Shown here: piece by piece, positions 23,040 to 36,500 of the stretch
How the letters are laid out: each line of letters starts with the position of its first letter
How positions within the stretch are numbered: position 1 is the stretch's first letter
Source: Helopsaltes ochotensis
Taxonomy: Eukaryota > Chordata > Aves > Passeriformes > Locustellidae
Reading direction: 5' to 3'
Assembly (NCBI GenBank): GCA_013400155.1
Contig: VXBM01000287.1
Span: forward strand, 69,713-133,712
DNA length: 64,000 nucleotides
Notes under the pieces: model-generated
Databases searched by the model: none
Seen by the model: the letters and a program-made list of their open reading frames with translations, nothing else
What the model was told of the DNA's origin: nothing
Position numbers and translations under genes: made by a program

Positions 23040-25204
23040 GAGAGAAGCTCTCTGCTGTTCTCACAAGTCCTCCAAGACCTGTCTAACTCGAGTGGGTGAG
23101 GATCAGCCCACCCATGACAAACTACTGCAGCTTTATCCTACATACTGTATATTATCAAAAATGTTATGTCTGCTCTGAACAAAATGTCCAAGTGTGATAA
23201 ATGTGGGCAATGTTCCAAGAAAGTGGGCTTGTGTCCCTGAGAAAATTTTATTTAAAATCAAACTTCAAGTTAATTCATTGTAATCAGCCTAATCTACAGA
23301 CCTGCATGAGACACTATTTTTTTTGTAAATATTGCTGTCACACTCACTGAAATTAGTGATTAGTGTGCAGATTAGTGTGCTGCTAACTAAATTGCTTTGG
23401 AATATCATCAAATTTACTATGACTTTCTCCTGTAGCTATGGTTATATGCTGCAGTCTTCTTTATATTGAACCTATTCGGTTCCCTCTGTTATTATAAAAA
23501 TGTAGGTGCTTTAGGAAAGCTTTCAGTGAAACAACAGGTATCTTCTCCCCTCCCAGGGGAGCCTATATTTCTAGAGGTTAGAGAAGGACTTGTGTAGTCC
23601 TGACTGTGGAATGTACAGCCGTACTCTCCTCAAACTCCATAAGGTAGGCCTCAGTGCTGGAATTAATCCAGCAGTCAGAAATGGTACAAGCCAGAGTTCA
23701 TGATATAGCACTTTTCATTGTTGAGAATCTTGGTAGAACAATGCTAATGGATAATTCACTCTTATGTAAAGTGTAGAATTCCAGCAGAAGGCAAAACTAT
23801 CAGGTCTACATTTTTTTTCTTACACATCCAAGGAAAGAATGAATGTTTTCTTGGTAAGTAAGCTTTTAATTGAAGAAATACAAGCATCAAATACTTTGGA
23901 ATCACTAAAAATCTTTCCACTGTGTGTTTATTCTCTGATATTACACTTGATCATCAGTGATCTATGTTTTATTGTGTTTTACTATTTGATCTGCATTATG
24001 AGAGGAAAAACTTGAAAATACTTTTAAAATGTAGGCTAGGTTAGAAAAAAACACTGCTCAGAATGTCATAAGATTCATTTAAAAGAAGCTTGTTAATGTG
24101 ACATTCATGTCTAAAATCAATATGCTGGGGTAAGGATAACAGTCATAATTTTAAATTAAAAGAAAAAAAAAAATCTGATTCCCAGGGAAGGGCAGAAGCA
24201 TGAAAGCAGAATTATTTTAATGACCCAGTGAGAAAATTCTGCCAGCAAAATCTTTGTTACTTGTTTATTCTTGTGTAAACCAACAATATTTAATTGTTTA
24301 TTTAACAGATGCAATGTATGTTTTATGTTGTCTCTTTCAATAACATGTGCGTCAAATATATTTTACTTTACAGAAACCTTTGAGGAAATTATTTGATAAC
24401 TTGGCAAGAAGTAACTTAATGACCACTAAGTAGTTCTCCAAACAAGATGTATCTTTTTCTGCAAGTTGTTAAATTTATGAAAAGTAAACTTAAAAGTGTA
24501 AGTAACTAAAGTTAAGTAAGAGACAAAAAGAGTGTGCTAAGTGTCAAAATAGCTTCACTCCTGCTTTTACAATGGTGGGGAGCAGCTCAAGAATTGCAAT
24601 CCATTTATCATTATTTCCAGCTACTGCTTGAACTGCTACATTCCTTTTTCATTTCTTAGGCAGATATTACAATGTGCATGACATAGCCTAGGATTATTTT
24701 TACTACATGGGCATCATACTGTTTGTGTCTGAAATAATATCAGGTATAACCTTTACCATACCACTTCTTGAGTTAAACTTACTGAAGTCACTTTTTTTAA
24801 ACAAAAGCAAAGGCTGCTAAATCAGAAGACCCTAGAGCAACTGGCAAGGAATTTGTTCAGGAATGAGAAAAAGCAGCGTCCAAGAAACAGCTATAATTTA
24901 GTATGTGGGAAGCATAACCTTCCCCAGGACTGATCTGTTCCTCATTTCACTGAAATTAAAAGCTGTCTTCTGCTCAGTTTTTGTAGCAGAGGAGTTAGGC
25001 TCCCAAGAACTCAGTAGACACCCTGGTGATACACGAGTTAGTCTATTGCAGTGTGACTCAAGCAATACTGACTTAGGCTAAAAGAGGATCTACTCTAATA
25101 AGCAGGGTTATGTTTTTTTTCTTGGTAACATGACTGTGACTTACACAGCAATCTGACAGGGATTTACACTGTGCTCTTTTCAAGAGGCAAAACATCCCCA
25201 CAAT
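23040..25204. other. Intergenic, no gene seen
   Basis: AT-rich DNA. A short tandem GATTAGTGTGC(A/T) duplication near 23,359-23,382 is the only structure noticed. Confidence 0.55.
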
Positions 25205-26243
25205 TGGTATTTGGTTTGCATAGCAAGGTTTTGGTAGCAGAGTCACAATTGTGACTTCAACGTGAAGCTGATAGAAGCTTCTCCTGTGTACGACAGAGCC
25301 AATGCCAGCTGCATCCAGGATGGACTCACTGCTGGCCAAGGCTGAGCCCATCACTTGTGGTGGTAGAGCCTCTGGGATAACATAGTTAAGAAGTGGGGGA
25401 AAATTATTGGTGGAAGCAATTGCAGCTAGATAAGACAGGGGTGAAAACGTATAAGAGAAAAATCCCTGCAGACAGCAAGGCCAGAGAAGGAGGGGGAAGA
25501 GGTGTGTCAGGTACTGGAGCAGAGATTCATTCCCCTGCAGCTCGTGGTGCAGCCCATGGTGAGGAGCTGTGCCCCTGCAGCCCATAGAGATCCACAGTGG
25601 AGCAGAAATCCACCTGCAGACTGTGGGGACCCCATGCCAGAGCCAAAGGATGGGCCAAAGGAGGCTGTGACCTTGTGGGAAGCCCATGCTGGTGCAGACT
25701 CCTGGCAGGAACTGTGTTCCCAAGGAAAGAGGAGACCACACTGGAGCAGTTTTGCTGTCAGGGAAACCCCATGGGGCACCCACACTGGAGCAAGCTGTTC
25801 CTGAGTGACTGCACCCTATGGAAGGGGTGCACACTGGAGCTGGGAAAGGGTGTGAGGAGTCCTTCACCAGAGGAGGAAGGAATGTCAGAGACAATGTGTG
25901 ATTAATTGACCCCATTCCCTATCCTTGAGATAGTATTGAGAGGGAAGGACTTAGATAATTCAGGAGTCAAGTTGAACCCAGGAAGAAGGGAGGGGTGGGG
26001 GAAGGTGTTTTAAGATTTCTTTTTTTATTTTTTCATTATACTACTCTGATTAGATTGGTAATAAATAAAACTTATTTCCCCAAGTTGAGTCTGTTTTGCC
26101 CATAACTGCTGAGTGATCTCTCCCTGCCCTTTTTTTGACCCACAAGCCTTTTGTTATATTGTCTCTTCTCTGTCCAGCTCCAGAGTAAGGGAGTGATAGA
26201 GTGGCTTTGGGGGGCAGCTGGTGTCCAGCCAGGGTTAATCACC
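25205..26243 (+). mobile_element. Long retroviral LTR, passerine-abundant type
   Basis: About 1 kb that matches, from memory, a very common songbird LTR. Supporting signals in order: 'ggtttgcatagcaaggtttt' near the left end; a TATA-like 'aacatagttaagaag' near 25,380; an internal array of CACACTGGAGC units; 'ggaaggtgttttaagatttc'; an AATAAA polyadenylation signal near 26,061; and a right end 'ccagccagggttaatcacca'. The exact left boundary and a target-site duplication were not found. The 280-codon minus-strand frame at 25,073-25,915 and the two plus-strand frames of about 100 codons are repeat shadows. Confidence 0.75.
25738..25850 (+). repeat. Minisatellite-like array inside the LTR
   Basis: Three spaced copies of CACACTGGAGC, about 45-50 bases apart, each preceded by a CCC(A/T)(T/A)GG-type stretch. 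Related units ('ctgcagcccat') occur upstream at 25,535-25,590. This repeated structure explains the long open frames. Confidence 0.7.
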
Positions 26244-29200
26244 AGCACTCCCATGCAAGCTCTCAAAAGACTGAATGTGGGGCACTGTTTTGGGAGACTT
26301 GTACCACTATGTTTCAGCTCTTCCTGACCTCTCAAAACAATGGCTCCAGAGGACAATGCTCTGCTTGCTTACCCTCTCTCCATGGCCCTAGGTACCTGTG
26401 TACTTTACACTTGCCTGTGTGTATGGGCAAAGAGAGCAATACTGGGAGCTCTGCTCTGCCTTGTTTGGGCAAGCAAAGCTATAGACTCTGTAGTCAAGGG
26501 GGATGGAGATGGCCTTCTCCTTGTTTTCTGTATCTAAATATGGCATTCAAATGTGGGAGGTGTAGAAACCTTTTGCTTGCTGCTCTCTGCTCTGTAACCC
26601 TGTAGAGAAAAGACCACAGCTTGTGTGGTAGGATAAGATTATGCCACAGGAAGGGCTTAGTAGTTGTTTTTCTCCTGTGTGCTTATTATGAACTGTGACT
26701 GACTCAACTAAGAAGCAGGGGAAAAGGAGAGTTTCTAGACCTACCTACTGTGAAGAAGGTTATGTCTTCTGTTTTGTTATTGATGGGAGCCGGGGGATTT
26801 CAGTATACTGTAGCAATCTACATGGCCATAACCTCCCAGCAGAACACCTGATTTTGGTCTATAACCTTTTCATTCAGTAAGTTTGAAAAGAGTTATAAAA
26901 TATATATGTAGGATTTTGATCTGGACTTCATTGAATTTGTACAGGCTTGGCTAAACAATGAAATAAGAACATAAAATATGTTATTATTAAAGAACATAAA
27001 ACATCATCACAATAATTTCCTACTTGTTGCTATTGGTTAAATATACACAATCAGCTTTCAAAGTTCTATTTTCAATAGAAATAATTATGGTATTAGCCCA
27101 ATATTTAAGTGTTCTCCTTTTTGCTTTTTAAGAAAATACTACCTCACATTACCTTGTTACTTTACACATGTAATTCTGCATGCATTTGAAATAACAGAAT
27201 CAGTTACCCCTACATAAGGTACATAAAATAAGTAAATAGACCGACCAACTCCCTTCTCAGGAAGCAACACAGAACAAGTGGTACTTCATGAGACATGAAC
27301 AACTTTCTATCTAACATGAATTGCTACTATTAGAACATTTTAAGGCAGTATAGCCTGCAACAATTACTCTTTTAAAAACAGTCTGTTTTGTGATGAGTTA
27401 TGTTCAGCTCCCAGAACATAACTTTATTTAACTTTAACAAAAGTTAAATAAACACTGTCATAATCATGCCCAAGATTAGCATGTTAATTAAAAAAATAGA
27501 GTTGTCTTCTGGAGCATCTATTTTTCTTCTCCAATTTTGAGCCTTCCATGAAAAACACAGACTGTTCTCTATGCCTCCTCTTTAAAATTTCTTGTGTTAC
27601 AGATGAATCAGTTAGTGAAAAATTTATGATTCATTCCTAGAAAAAAATTTCTTGAACTTCCCCACCTATGTGGCCTGAGGGTCATACCCCTACTGACTTA
27701 TGTCCTAAGTTTTCTCATTTCATCAGCAAGAAATTCTTAATTTTCTTTTTGATATTGCATCCACAAGGATCTTGTTATTGAGTTATTGCTGAAATGGAAG
27801 GCATGATTAAACTCAAGATTTCTGGCATTGCAGTCTGACTACAAGCACAGCTGGTAAGTATCATGGGTAATCACATATTCTGTGGTACAAAGTATTACAG
27901 GGAGTTTTAGTCTGAGAAATACAGTGTATCTTAATAATGGTATTAATTGCAGATGGTTGCATATTTGATTTCAAGTTTATGCTTTTCAAGCTCACTACAA
28001 ATGAAAGGGAAAAGGCAAAATGTTATACAAGGCTACATGGTCAGTGATTTCTACCAGTGTTGAATCAGATGGTTTACATCTACCAAGACAGTTTGACAAG
28101 GAAGGAGAAAGAATAGAACTGGGCAGAAGGCTGATTTTTCCAAAGAGCAATGTTGCAGAAGGCATTCCTTGCAATTGGATGGTTTGATAGAGCAAAGCCT
28201 TCAGTGAAAGAAGGCAGAAAAAAAATAAAGGCCTCAATTTTGAGATTTTGAATACTTGAACTTCCTGCTAGCATTGGTTGCTAGACCTCAGACCACAGGG
28301 GCAGAAAGAGTGCTATGTGTAAATGGGGAAAATAGTATAAGCAATTTTTCTAAAACTTATCTGTATGAACAGGCCCATAAAAATTAAGGGGCTGAGGGGA
28401 GCTGATTAGTTGAACTGAGATCCTAAAATGACTTGTCCAGCCTGTCTTTTGATCATAATAGTTTTTTCTTTTTTCTTTAGTAACTTGAGATACAGTGTAC
28501 TTGGAACTACGCTTTACTTACCCTTTTGTATTACTACTGCACCCCAGTTTTACTTAGCATATTAAAAGAAAGGTTTAAGTGGTAATATATACATTTATAT
28601 TTCCTAAAATACCTTTTCCTTCTTTTGCCTTGCCCCTCACTGGGGCAATTCAATACATTTCCCAATTTTTGTTCTATTGCCAACACATAGTTCTGCTGAT
28701 TCTTTAGTGAGTTCACTATTATAGCAGTACTGAATGCAAGCTTCAGCAGATCTATTAAAAAGGTAAATAAGAAGTGTTTGGAGCATTTAAGAATGGTTGG
28801 AAATGCTCTGGACAACAATCAGAAGGCCTGCCTAAAAATAAGTATTTTAGCCTTATGCATGTATTGTCCATATTTCTACCTTTGCCGTGCAGGTTCAGCG
28901 TCCTAAACTTAACTTTCCAACAAGTCAGTGCTTTCTGCAGTTTGGTAGGTTTGCAGATATTTCCTCTTCCGGTGATCAGGATAGTTCAGTATAGTCAGAA
29001 GGACATTTGCCATTCTCTTTAGTGATTCACAGTGTTACTTAGTGGCCCCTAATTTTTAAACATAATGAATTCAAGAAAGCTGTAGCATAATTTGATATTT
29101 GGTGTCTTGATACAATATAAATTTGTAGTAGTTACAGCAGCAGAATTTTATTCAGTATTTTGTCTTTGCAGTGGGAAAGATTTTTTTCATATTTTTTTCT

Positions 29201-29806
29201 GATAAGTTGTCTCAGTTGTCCTTTTAAACTTTAAACAGGTAATACATTATCATGTCCTGTGTTCTGATACATAGATGATTTTTATATTGACAAGTCATGA
29301 GACATTTCTTCTTAACAAATGATCCATTCATGATAATGCCACCATCTGCTGTCCAGGGAGGATGGGGAGCAATGAAAACTAAAAACAGCAAAATCTCAAA
29401 CTCACTTACTAGGTGCAGACTCCCTCCAGCAATATACAAATCTTCAGGCATCTGGCACGGACTTGGCAGCTTTGTAATTGTGGGAAGTGAAAAATGATCA
29501 TAGTTAAACTTATGCCTAGCATTCTCTTATTTTTTAGAAAGATAGTAAAATAGCAATGTGGTACACGTTTGCAGGCATGTATCTATGTATAGCTTCAGAT
29601 GGCCTCCCCAAAGCACTTAAACTGCTGAGAACACCATGCATGGGCGAACTGTAGTGTTAGTGAATTTGGGATTTATTAAACTCCCACTCCCTCAGCTGTT
29701 TCGGAAAATTTGGTGCACTGTGTTCTTTTTCCTTCTCTGAATGGCGCTGAGCATAACCAGTAGTAGCACCATGAGTTACTACTACCTCATACTGTATTAA
29801 ATATCT

Positions 29807-29822
29807 GCTTGCTTGCTTGCTT
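29807..29822 (+). repeat. (GCTT)4 microsatellite
   Basis: Four tandem GCTT units followed by TTCCTTGCAG. Confidence 0.9.
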
Positions 29823-30087
29823 TCCTTGCAGTGAAGTAATGCAAGAACTTCTTTGTCTAATGAGATTAGTCTCTTCAATGCCTGTATATGCTCTTGTAGA
29901 GCAGTTGTGCAAAGCTAATTGAGTAAGTTCTCAAGTATAGGATACAAGGAATATGTTCGCTTGTCCTCTCCCTCTCCCAGCCCCGTTACTTGGCTGTTGT
30001 TTCTGGGTTCTTAGCCAGTCCTCTGGACAGTCTGGGAGGAGTACTGCCATGCAAGCTAATCATTCCCTTGTTGCTCTGCCTGAGCTG

Positions 30088-30102
30088 CTTCCTTCCTTCC
30101 TT
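30088..30102 (+). repeat. (CTTC)n short microsatellite
   Basis: Three to four CTTC units that run into a T-rich stretch. Confidence 0.85.
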
Positions 30103-31669
30103 TTTTATTTTTAAAAACTTCTTTTCCTGTTCCAATTACAGGACAAACTGGAGTTACTGAAATATAAAGCAAAACTGTTTACCTACAGCTGGGATTATTT
30201 GGGACTTGTTAGATGATGTCTCTGCTGTACAACCTACACGAACCAAAGCCAGTGATTTCAGGCCTGATAGGCATCACAGTCAGGGCACTGGTAGAACTCT
30301 CAAAGATGTTTATATAGAGGCATGGGCACATGCAGCTAATTTTTCTTTTGTTTCTGTCATTTTATTCTCTATCTGAAAATTCCACTACATCCAAAATAGA
30401 TAAATAATAAGGGTCAAGTACTTATGCTCCTCATGCGCTCTTTATGACTTTCCTCTCAGATCTGACAGTTTTTGTCAGTTTTGTACCCACCTGTATTTCC
30501 CTTCTGCCTCTCCCTCCTCACCAGCTATTCCTAAATGTGATTTTTCTTTCACACTGCATGATGTGAAACTAATGCAGATTGCTGGGTAGTAGGTCTAAAC
30601 TAGTTTAGACCTCTGTAATCTCACTTCCCTTTATTCACCCTTCAGTTCAGTCCTCCCCCCACCCCCTTCTTTACAGACATTTTTCTTAGATGACAAGATA
30701 GTGCCTTGGAAGAGAGGTTGGGCATTAGTACGAGGTGAGTTATGTAGAGCAGTGGCACACAACACAGAGGAAAAACTAGTAACATAACCTCATTACATAG
30801 AATTTCCCCATAAATTGGATTTAGGTAAAGTCCTTAGTAAAACAGTTTAAATTCTGCATCTTATTTCTTCTTGATTCTGGATCCCCTCCTGTTCACTTAT
30901 TGTAGACTCTTGATTTTGGTATGTTTGCTTCCAGTGAGCTATGAGGCAGCCTGCTTGCTGTGCTTGCTTTTGGTGCCCAGACACCATCACATAAAAATAT
31001 TTAGGTCCAAACCCTACTAGCAGCTTATTTAATAAATGATCTTGTTATTCTGCTAAAGTGTGCATGACTCTATGCCTAAATAAATGAAAACACCTACCCT
31101 TAACAGGGGTCACTGGAATAATCCCTCAGGCCCGAGTGCCATTCAACAAATGCACCCTGGAGCTCTTCAGTCTCTCTGTCACAGTTAAGATACAAATGAC
31201 CAAATCAGACACTATTTGTTAAGTGAAAATGGATGGGTGGGTTGTATGTAAATAAATCTTGCCTTGGTAGCAAGAGTGCTGTTTGCCTCTGGTTTCAACA
31301 GAATCTTCTCCTGGTGTCCAGGATCCATTACCGAAATCCACCGTGCAGGTCTAGGCAAACACTTGCCAATGGCTTCTCACGTTCTCCTAGGGCTGCTTCC
31401 TTTCCGAGAGAGTGTGCATCTGCTTTGTTCTTACCAGCCATATGTGTTGCATCAGAGTATTCGTAACGTAATGCAGCTTGCCACAATGCAGCCCTTTTCT
31501 CAATGCGCAGGAAGTGGAGCTTCCAAAAAGTAGAAGCTTTCATTTTCCAGCCATCTTGCGTGGATTTAGCTATTGACATGACAGTGAAATGACAAGAGGT
31601 TTCCTTTGTCTAAAGATGCAGAATGTACTTGCAGAGCTAACGGAACATAACCCAGCAGAGCAATAGAGA

Positions 31670-31890
31670 AAGCCGGTACTTTTCCCACCGTTTTTGCCCG
31701 CATTTTCCCCCTGCGGTGTCTCCAGGAGGCTCGGACAGCGCTGTACCGGGGTGGCACCGCCCCTTTCAGCCCACAGGAGGCGCCAAAGAGCCGCTGGTCA
31801 GCCCCGCGTTTGGGCTCGCGTGTAAAAACCTCGGGGTTTTTGTAAAACATCCCCCACAGCTCAGTGTCAGACCCGCTATTCAGCGCCTGG
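31670..31890. promoter_or_regulatory. Small CpG-rich cluster
   Basis: Roughly 18 CpG dinucleotides by eye in about 220 bases, including GGTGGCACCGCCCC and CCCGCGTTTGGGCTCGCG, surrounded by AT-rich DNA. It is too small to be called a CpG island with confidence. It could be a distal promoter, an enhancer or the promoter of a non-coding transcript. Confidence 0.4.
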
Positions 31891-33189
31891 GCTCCTGGGC
31901 TTGCTTTTCTGTTACCCTCGTGGCTTGATGGTTCTGCCTGTGCAAAACTGGCTACCTTATAGCTGCTATTGCTGGGCGTTTTTGTCCTGGACGATGGCCC
32001 AGACCATTCAAAAGATTTTCTCTTCTGTATCGTGCAATTGCTTGCTCTGTTTCATGCAAATATTTACGTAATCCTTTTTCTCTATAGTGCTATGCCGATT
32101 AATGGGAGTGTTCCTTACTTTCTTAAACATGGCGTAGTTAAATTTGTAGATTTTGATTCGTTAATTCTTATGTTTTCTACTGCAACCTGATGGCAGTGTT
32201 CTCATTTTTGTTTTCAATGGTGTGATCCCTTCTTGATTTCTCTTTCTCTTACTCCAGTGCTTTAGTGTTAGCACAGAACTAATGTAAGCTGTATTTCTAC
32301 ACTGACTGAAGCACTGTGATATTGTTTCTATGCTTTGGCAAAGAGCACAGCTTTTCCAAAATAATGGAATATTTTTGGCTGGCCTATGTTCATTATCTGA
32401 TACCATACAGAACACAATATTTAAGTATTTAATGCTTATATTCACTAAATTAAATTGACTACCAAATCTAGCTTTAAGAGAGAGCTTTCACTTGATGGTG
32501 CATTAACAAGACAGTACTTGTGAGGTAAGGGAAAAGAGAATCAAAGTACATGACAGGTAACCAAGGTAGGGGAAACAATATTCGGGGTTACATTCTATAA
32601 GTGACAGACATCTGTTTTGAGATAAACAGCTGTTTTCTCATTTTTATTTATTCAGATTACTAGATTTGTAATTTAGTAATCTAAGGGGAAAAGGAGAAAC
32701 AAATTACAGTAATGCAATTGTAACAAGCCTACATTCATGTTACCAAGAGGGTGTGGAACACAGACTACTAAAATGTGAACTCAAATAGAGGCATAAGCAT
32801 CAGCTTCTGGGTGGAGCAATCCAGACAAATTTTTCCGACTTGGCAATAGATTGCTCTCTGCAAAGCAGCAGTGGTGTGCTCTGTTTTGTGAACTCTGGCC
32901 TCTGTTTCTCTGTCCAAGAAGTCACCTTCTGCTCTTTGTAAAATGTCAGTATAGGTTCCGAAGCGTCACTGAATTTGAACAGAGAGTTAGAAAACTGAAC
33001 TTGCTTGAGTTTTCTCCTTCATGGCTCAAAATGTTACCTAATTTGCCAAGGTAGCAATTCCTGAAGTCAGTAATCTGATTTGCTTTTGTGTTATTGATGC
33101 CATAAGTTTTAGCTTTCATATTTTCCAGATTCTGCACTGCATTGGTATATAACTCTGAACTTCATACGAAGTGTTAGCAAGTTCTCTTC

Positions 33190-33540
33190 ACAGTGTAGTT
33201 AGACAAAACAATCCTTTTCCAGCCTGAGAACCAAGGACACCATTGCAGCTTCAGCCCCAAAAAATATAAACAGCAAATTGAGGAGAGTGATCTGGGAGGA
33301 TGGGACTTCATAACCTGAAGCTGTAATTGGACAATTAACCCCAATATGTAAATGGACCAAAACTTATAAAAGTGTGAAAACTTGTGATCTGTGGCCCATC
33401 TTGGGTGGAGCCACAGCTGGGCTCTTGTACTGCCCAAGGCGTATCCTTTGAAGGCCTTTTAATAAATACCTACTTTATTCCTTTAACACTGTCTAGCCTC
33501 TGTTCTAGGTAGCCTCTCAAGGCATCATTATTTACTGACA
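33190..33540 (+). mobile_element. Compact endogenous retroviral LTR
   Basis: About 350 bp of an LTR type I remember from passerine genomes. Signals in order: 'gagaaccaaggacaccattg', 'gaggagagtgatctgggagg', a TATA box TATAAAA at 33,365-33,371, an AATAAA polyadenylation signal at 33,461-33,466, and a U5-like tail 'gtctagcctctgttctaggt' ending near GGCATCA. No internal retroviral sequence adjoins it, so it is probably a solo LTR. I could not find a target-site duplication, so the ends are approximate. The 87-codon minus frame is a shadow. Confidence 0.8.
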
Positions 33541-36500
33541 GTGTCAAGTACACTCATAAGCTCTGATCATCAAGTGTATTTCTCCCTCCTAGTACAATTC
33601 TCTCTCTTCTCCCAGTTTGGCTCACCAAGTGAGCATTAAGAGTAATGATGGATATCTACTGCACAAGAAATACTCTAAGATAATGCTTTTGCACAGACTG
33701 CCAAACCCTATTATTTTCTGTATTCTAGATTCAGACTGTAAAGGAAAACTGCCTTTTCAATAGAAAATTAATGTTACAATAAGAAAATATTTCCATGAGG
33801 AGATAATTATTGAATTATGGTGAGGCTCTCAACTATCTCTTCTTTCTGCTCTTCTGGTTTGATATAGCTGAATTAGTAACATTTCCAAGACTGAATTCTT
33901 TCCAATGATTTTGGAAAGTAGAGTTTTTTATACCATGTATCTATGTATGATACTTACCTGATGAATCAAGGTATGTGACAGGTACCACTCACCTTGGAGG
34001 ATCTTACTCACTTTGTCAACTAATCTGTTTTATGGGATGCTTCCTAACAGTTTTGCCACCTAAATAGATTACCATGGAATGAGTTTTGCTGGGACTGATT
34101 CTTAGCAAATCCTACCAGGCAAAATATTTTGTCTTTTCCTTTTCCATGAGATCATGTATTTTCTGCAACTAGCTGCCATCATTCTAGTTAGGCTGGTAAC
34201 TAATAGTTGTCTGTGTTGTGGTGTAAAAGCAGAGTTCAATATTGAGGGCTCATGAGGGAAAGCTGTGTGAAATACAGCTCTTTTGACCATTCTTAAGATT
34301 TTTAGCTTTTAATGAAGGCACAACTACCATTTCAAAGTAAGCAGTTGTACGCAGTGTATAATTCACGTTTTCCCCTCTTGAAAATTTGATTTTATTCTAG
34401 CCATAGCTGTGCATTTCTTGAATAATTTAAAAGCGGAATATTTAAGAATGGATGTGAAAGTCTCCTCAGAGTAACTGAGAAAAAAGGCTTTGGTAGTCTT
34501 AGTTTAGGCCTTCGTATGCTAATATTTGCCTTTCTGATAAACCTCTGGAATACGCAGTTTTGTTATCATTAGCAGATTTTCTTCAGATCTTTCAGGACAA
34601 AGTTCTTTTTTCGATGCTATTCTTGATCTTTCAAGTAGTTTGACATGTTCTATGTAAAAACAGCACAATCTTCTGAAGCTGCCAAATTAGTGATATTAAT
34701 GAGCTCCCATTTTTAACTATTAATGGCTTCCTATATAAAAGAATTACACTCACAGCAATCACAGATTGCTCATGTTTGAAACTACACATTATCAATCCAT
34801 TATTATAGCTGCTTGTTGTATTATTTTAGTCTCCACTACTCTGGTTCAGGGGAATCCTAACTTGAATGTACCTTATCTGCCAAAATGTAAGTATTTTGTT
34901 CAGACCAGATAATTTTCTTTAAACTGGATTACATAATTAGAATTCACGGGAACTGTGAAAAAATAGAACTCAATTCTGTTTATGTTGTGATATCTTTAGG
35001 GAAGAAAAACCTCCTCCCCACCAATGGTTTGGCAGGATAGCAGAGAGAGGATTTCTTGGCCAAAGACCAGATTAAATAAATAGTTTCCATTTCTACATGA
35101 AAAGATAAATATTATTTTGTAAGACTTGAAAGACAGGAGACCAATGATGTAATGACTTCTTTCTTTTGCCTGAGACGTGTGGAAAAAGTTGCATTGCCAC
35201 TCTGCTGTACAAATAAATCACAATCACAAAAAATGAGTGGCTTAAAAGCAGAGAAGTGACTCAAAACGACCCACCAGTGACATCCAAAGTAAATATGGCA
35301 AGTAAAATATTGTAAGTAAATATAATTCACACATCTAGAGTAATTAGAAAAAAACCAGCAAAACTGGTTTTAAAAGATACTGGGTATAATTTAAAGTCAT
35401 GCCAATAAGGTTAAACAGCTTGGGTCTCTCCCTGCCAGATGTGAGAATTCAGAATCATTTGAATGAAGTTTTTACTGCGTTGCAAGTAAAATGAAAGTCA
35501 TACTTTATCATATGTAAATACTATACGGAACAGATTTCAAATTCCCATTGGTTGGGAAATGGAGTAATTCTATAACTCCAGTGAAGTTACTCTGATTTTA
35601 TATTAACATAACAAGGAGGCCCTTGGTTTCTTATCTTCTCTAAAGTATGCTGTGCAGTATTTTAATATTGCTTAGGAATTAACAGAAATATCAATCATAC
35701 TTTAGCAAAGTCTAAAAATAGTTTCTAGTCAAACATATTATCACAAAAATACTGAAAATGTGAAAGAACACACAATTCCTATTTTTAGAGTTGATGCATG
35801 GCCATGTTCATTGTCTTAAGAAGCAACATAACAATTGAAATAAAATAGAATTTATTATCCTAGCAATAATAATAATAATATTGTTTCACATTGGCATTGT
35901 GTAAATAAGGATGTAGATTGAAAATTTTTTGTAAGTGATTATAATGTAAGTTTGAACAACTTAGATGTCAGCAACAAAAGCTGAACATCTAAATAGGGCC
36001 CCAACTGTCCCTGATAAAGCAGCCAAAATTTCCAGTAGTTTCTGTACATCTTGGCTATAATGAACCTGAGGTGGTATTAAAGGAACATGACATTACTTAA
36101 AATAATTCAGCATTAGATTCCGTTTCAAAGATGCACATTTATACTGTCTACTTACAGCACATTTAAGGAAAACATAAATATGTTTATTAAAAAAACATAC
36201 ATTATCTGTCATTGTGGAAAACTTGAGATTTAATTTGCATTGCTTCTATCAACATCAGTGAGTTGTCTCAGAATAATATAGAATAATATAGAGGTAGTTT
36301 GCACTATTCTGCCATGAAGTAATACAACTGTTCTCTTGGGTAAATTATTTCACATGTATTTTATGGGTAAGAAGTGAACATCTTGTTTGCACAACTTCTG
36401 CTAGAAAACGAATTTAAAGATATTTGTGGCTTCGCTAAAGCAGATAAGGTAGAGGGTATTTTTCTAATTATCTTTATATAATTAGATGTGAATTAGTCTC

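Larger units (their letters stand above)
26244..33189. other. Intergenic, no gene recognised
   Basis: AT-rich, with short frames only. The 134-codon plus frame starting at 26,201 begins in the LTR tail and has no domain. Small simple repeats and a CpG cluster near 31.7 kb are listed separately. Confidence 0.55.

Noticed and set aside
25073..25915. 280-residue minus-strand protein
   Set aside because: It is antisense to the LTR and explained by its repeated units; no domain.
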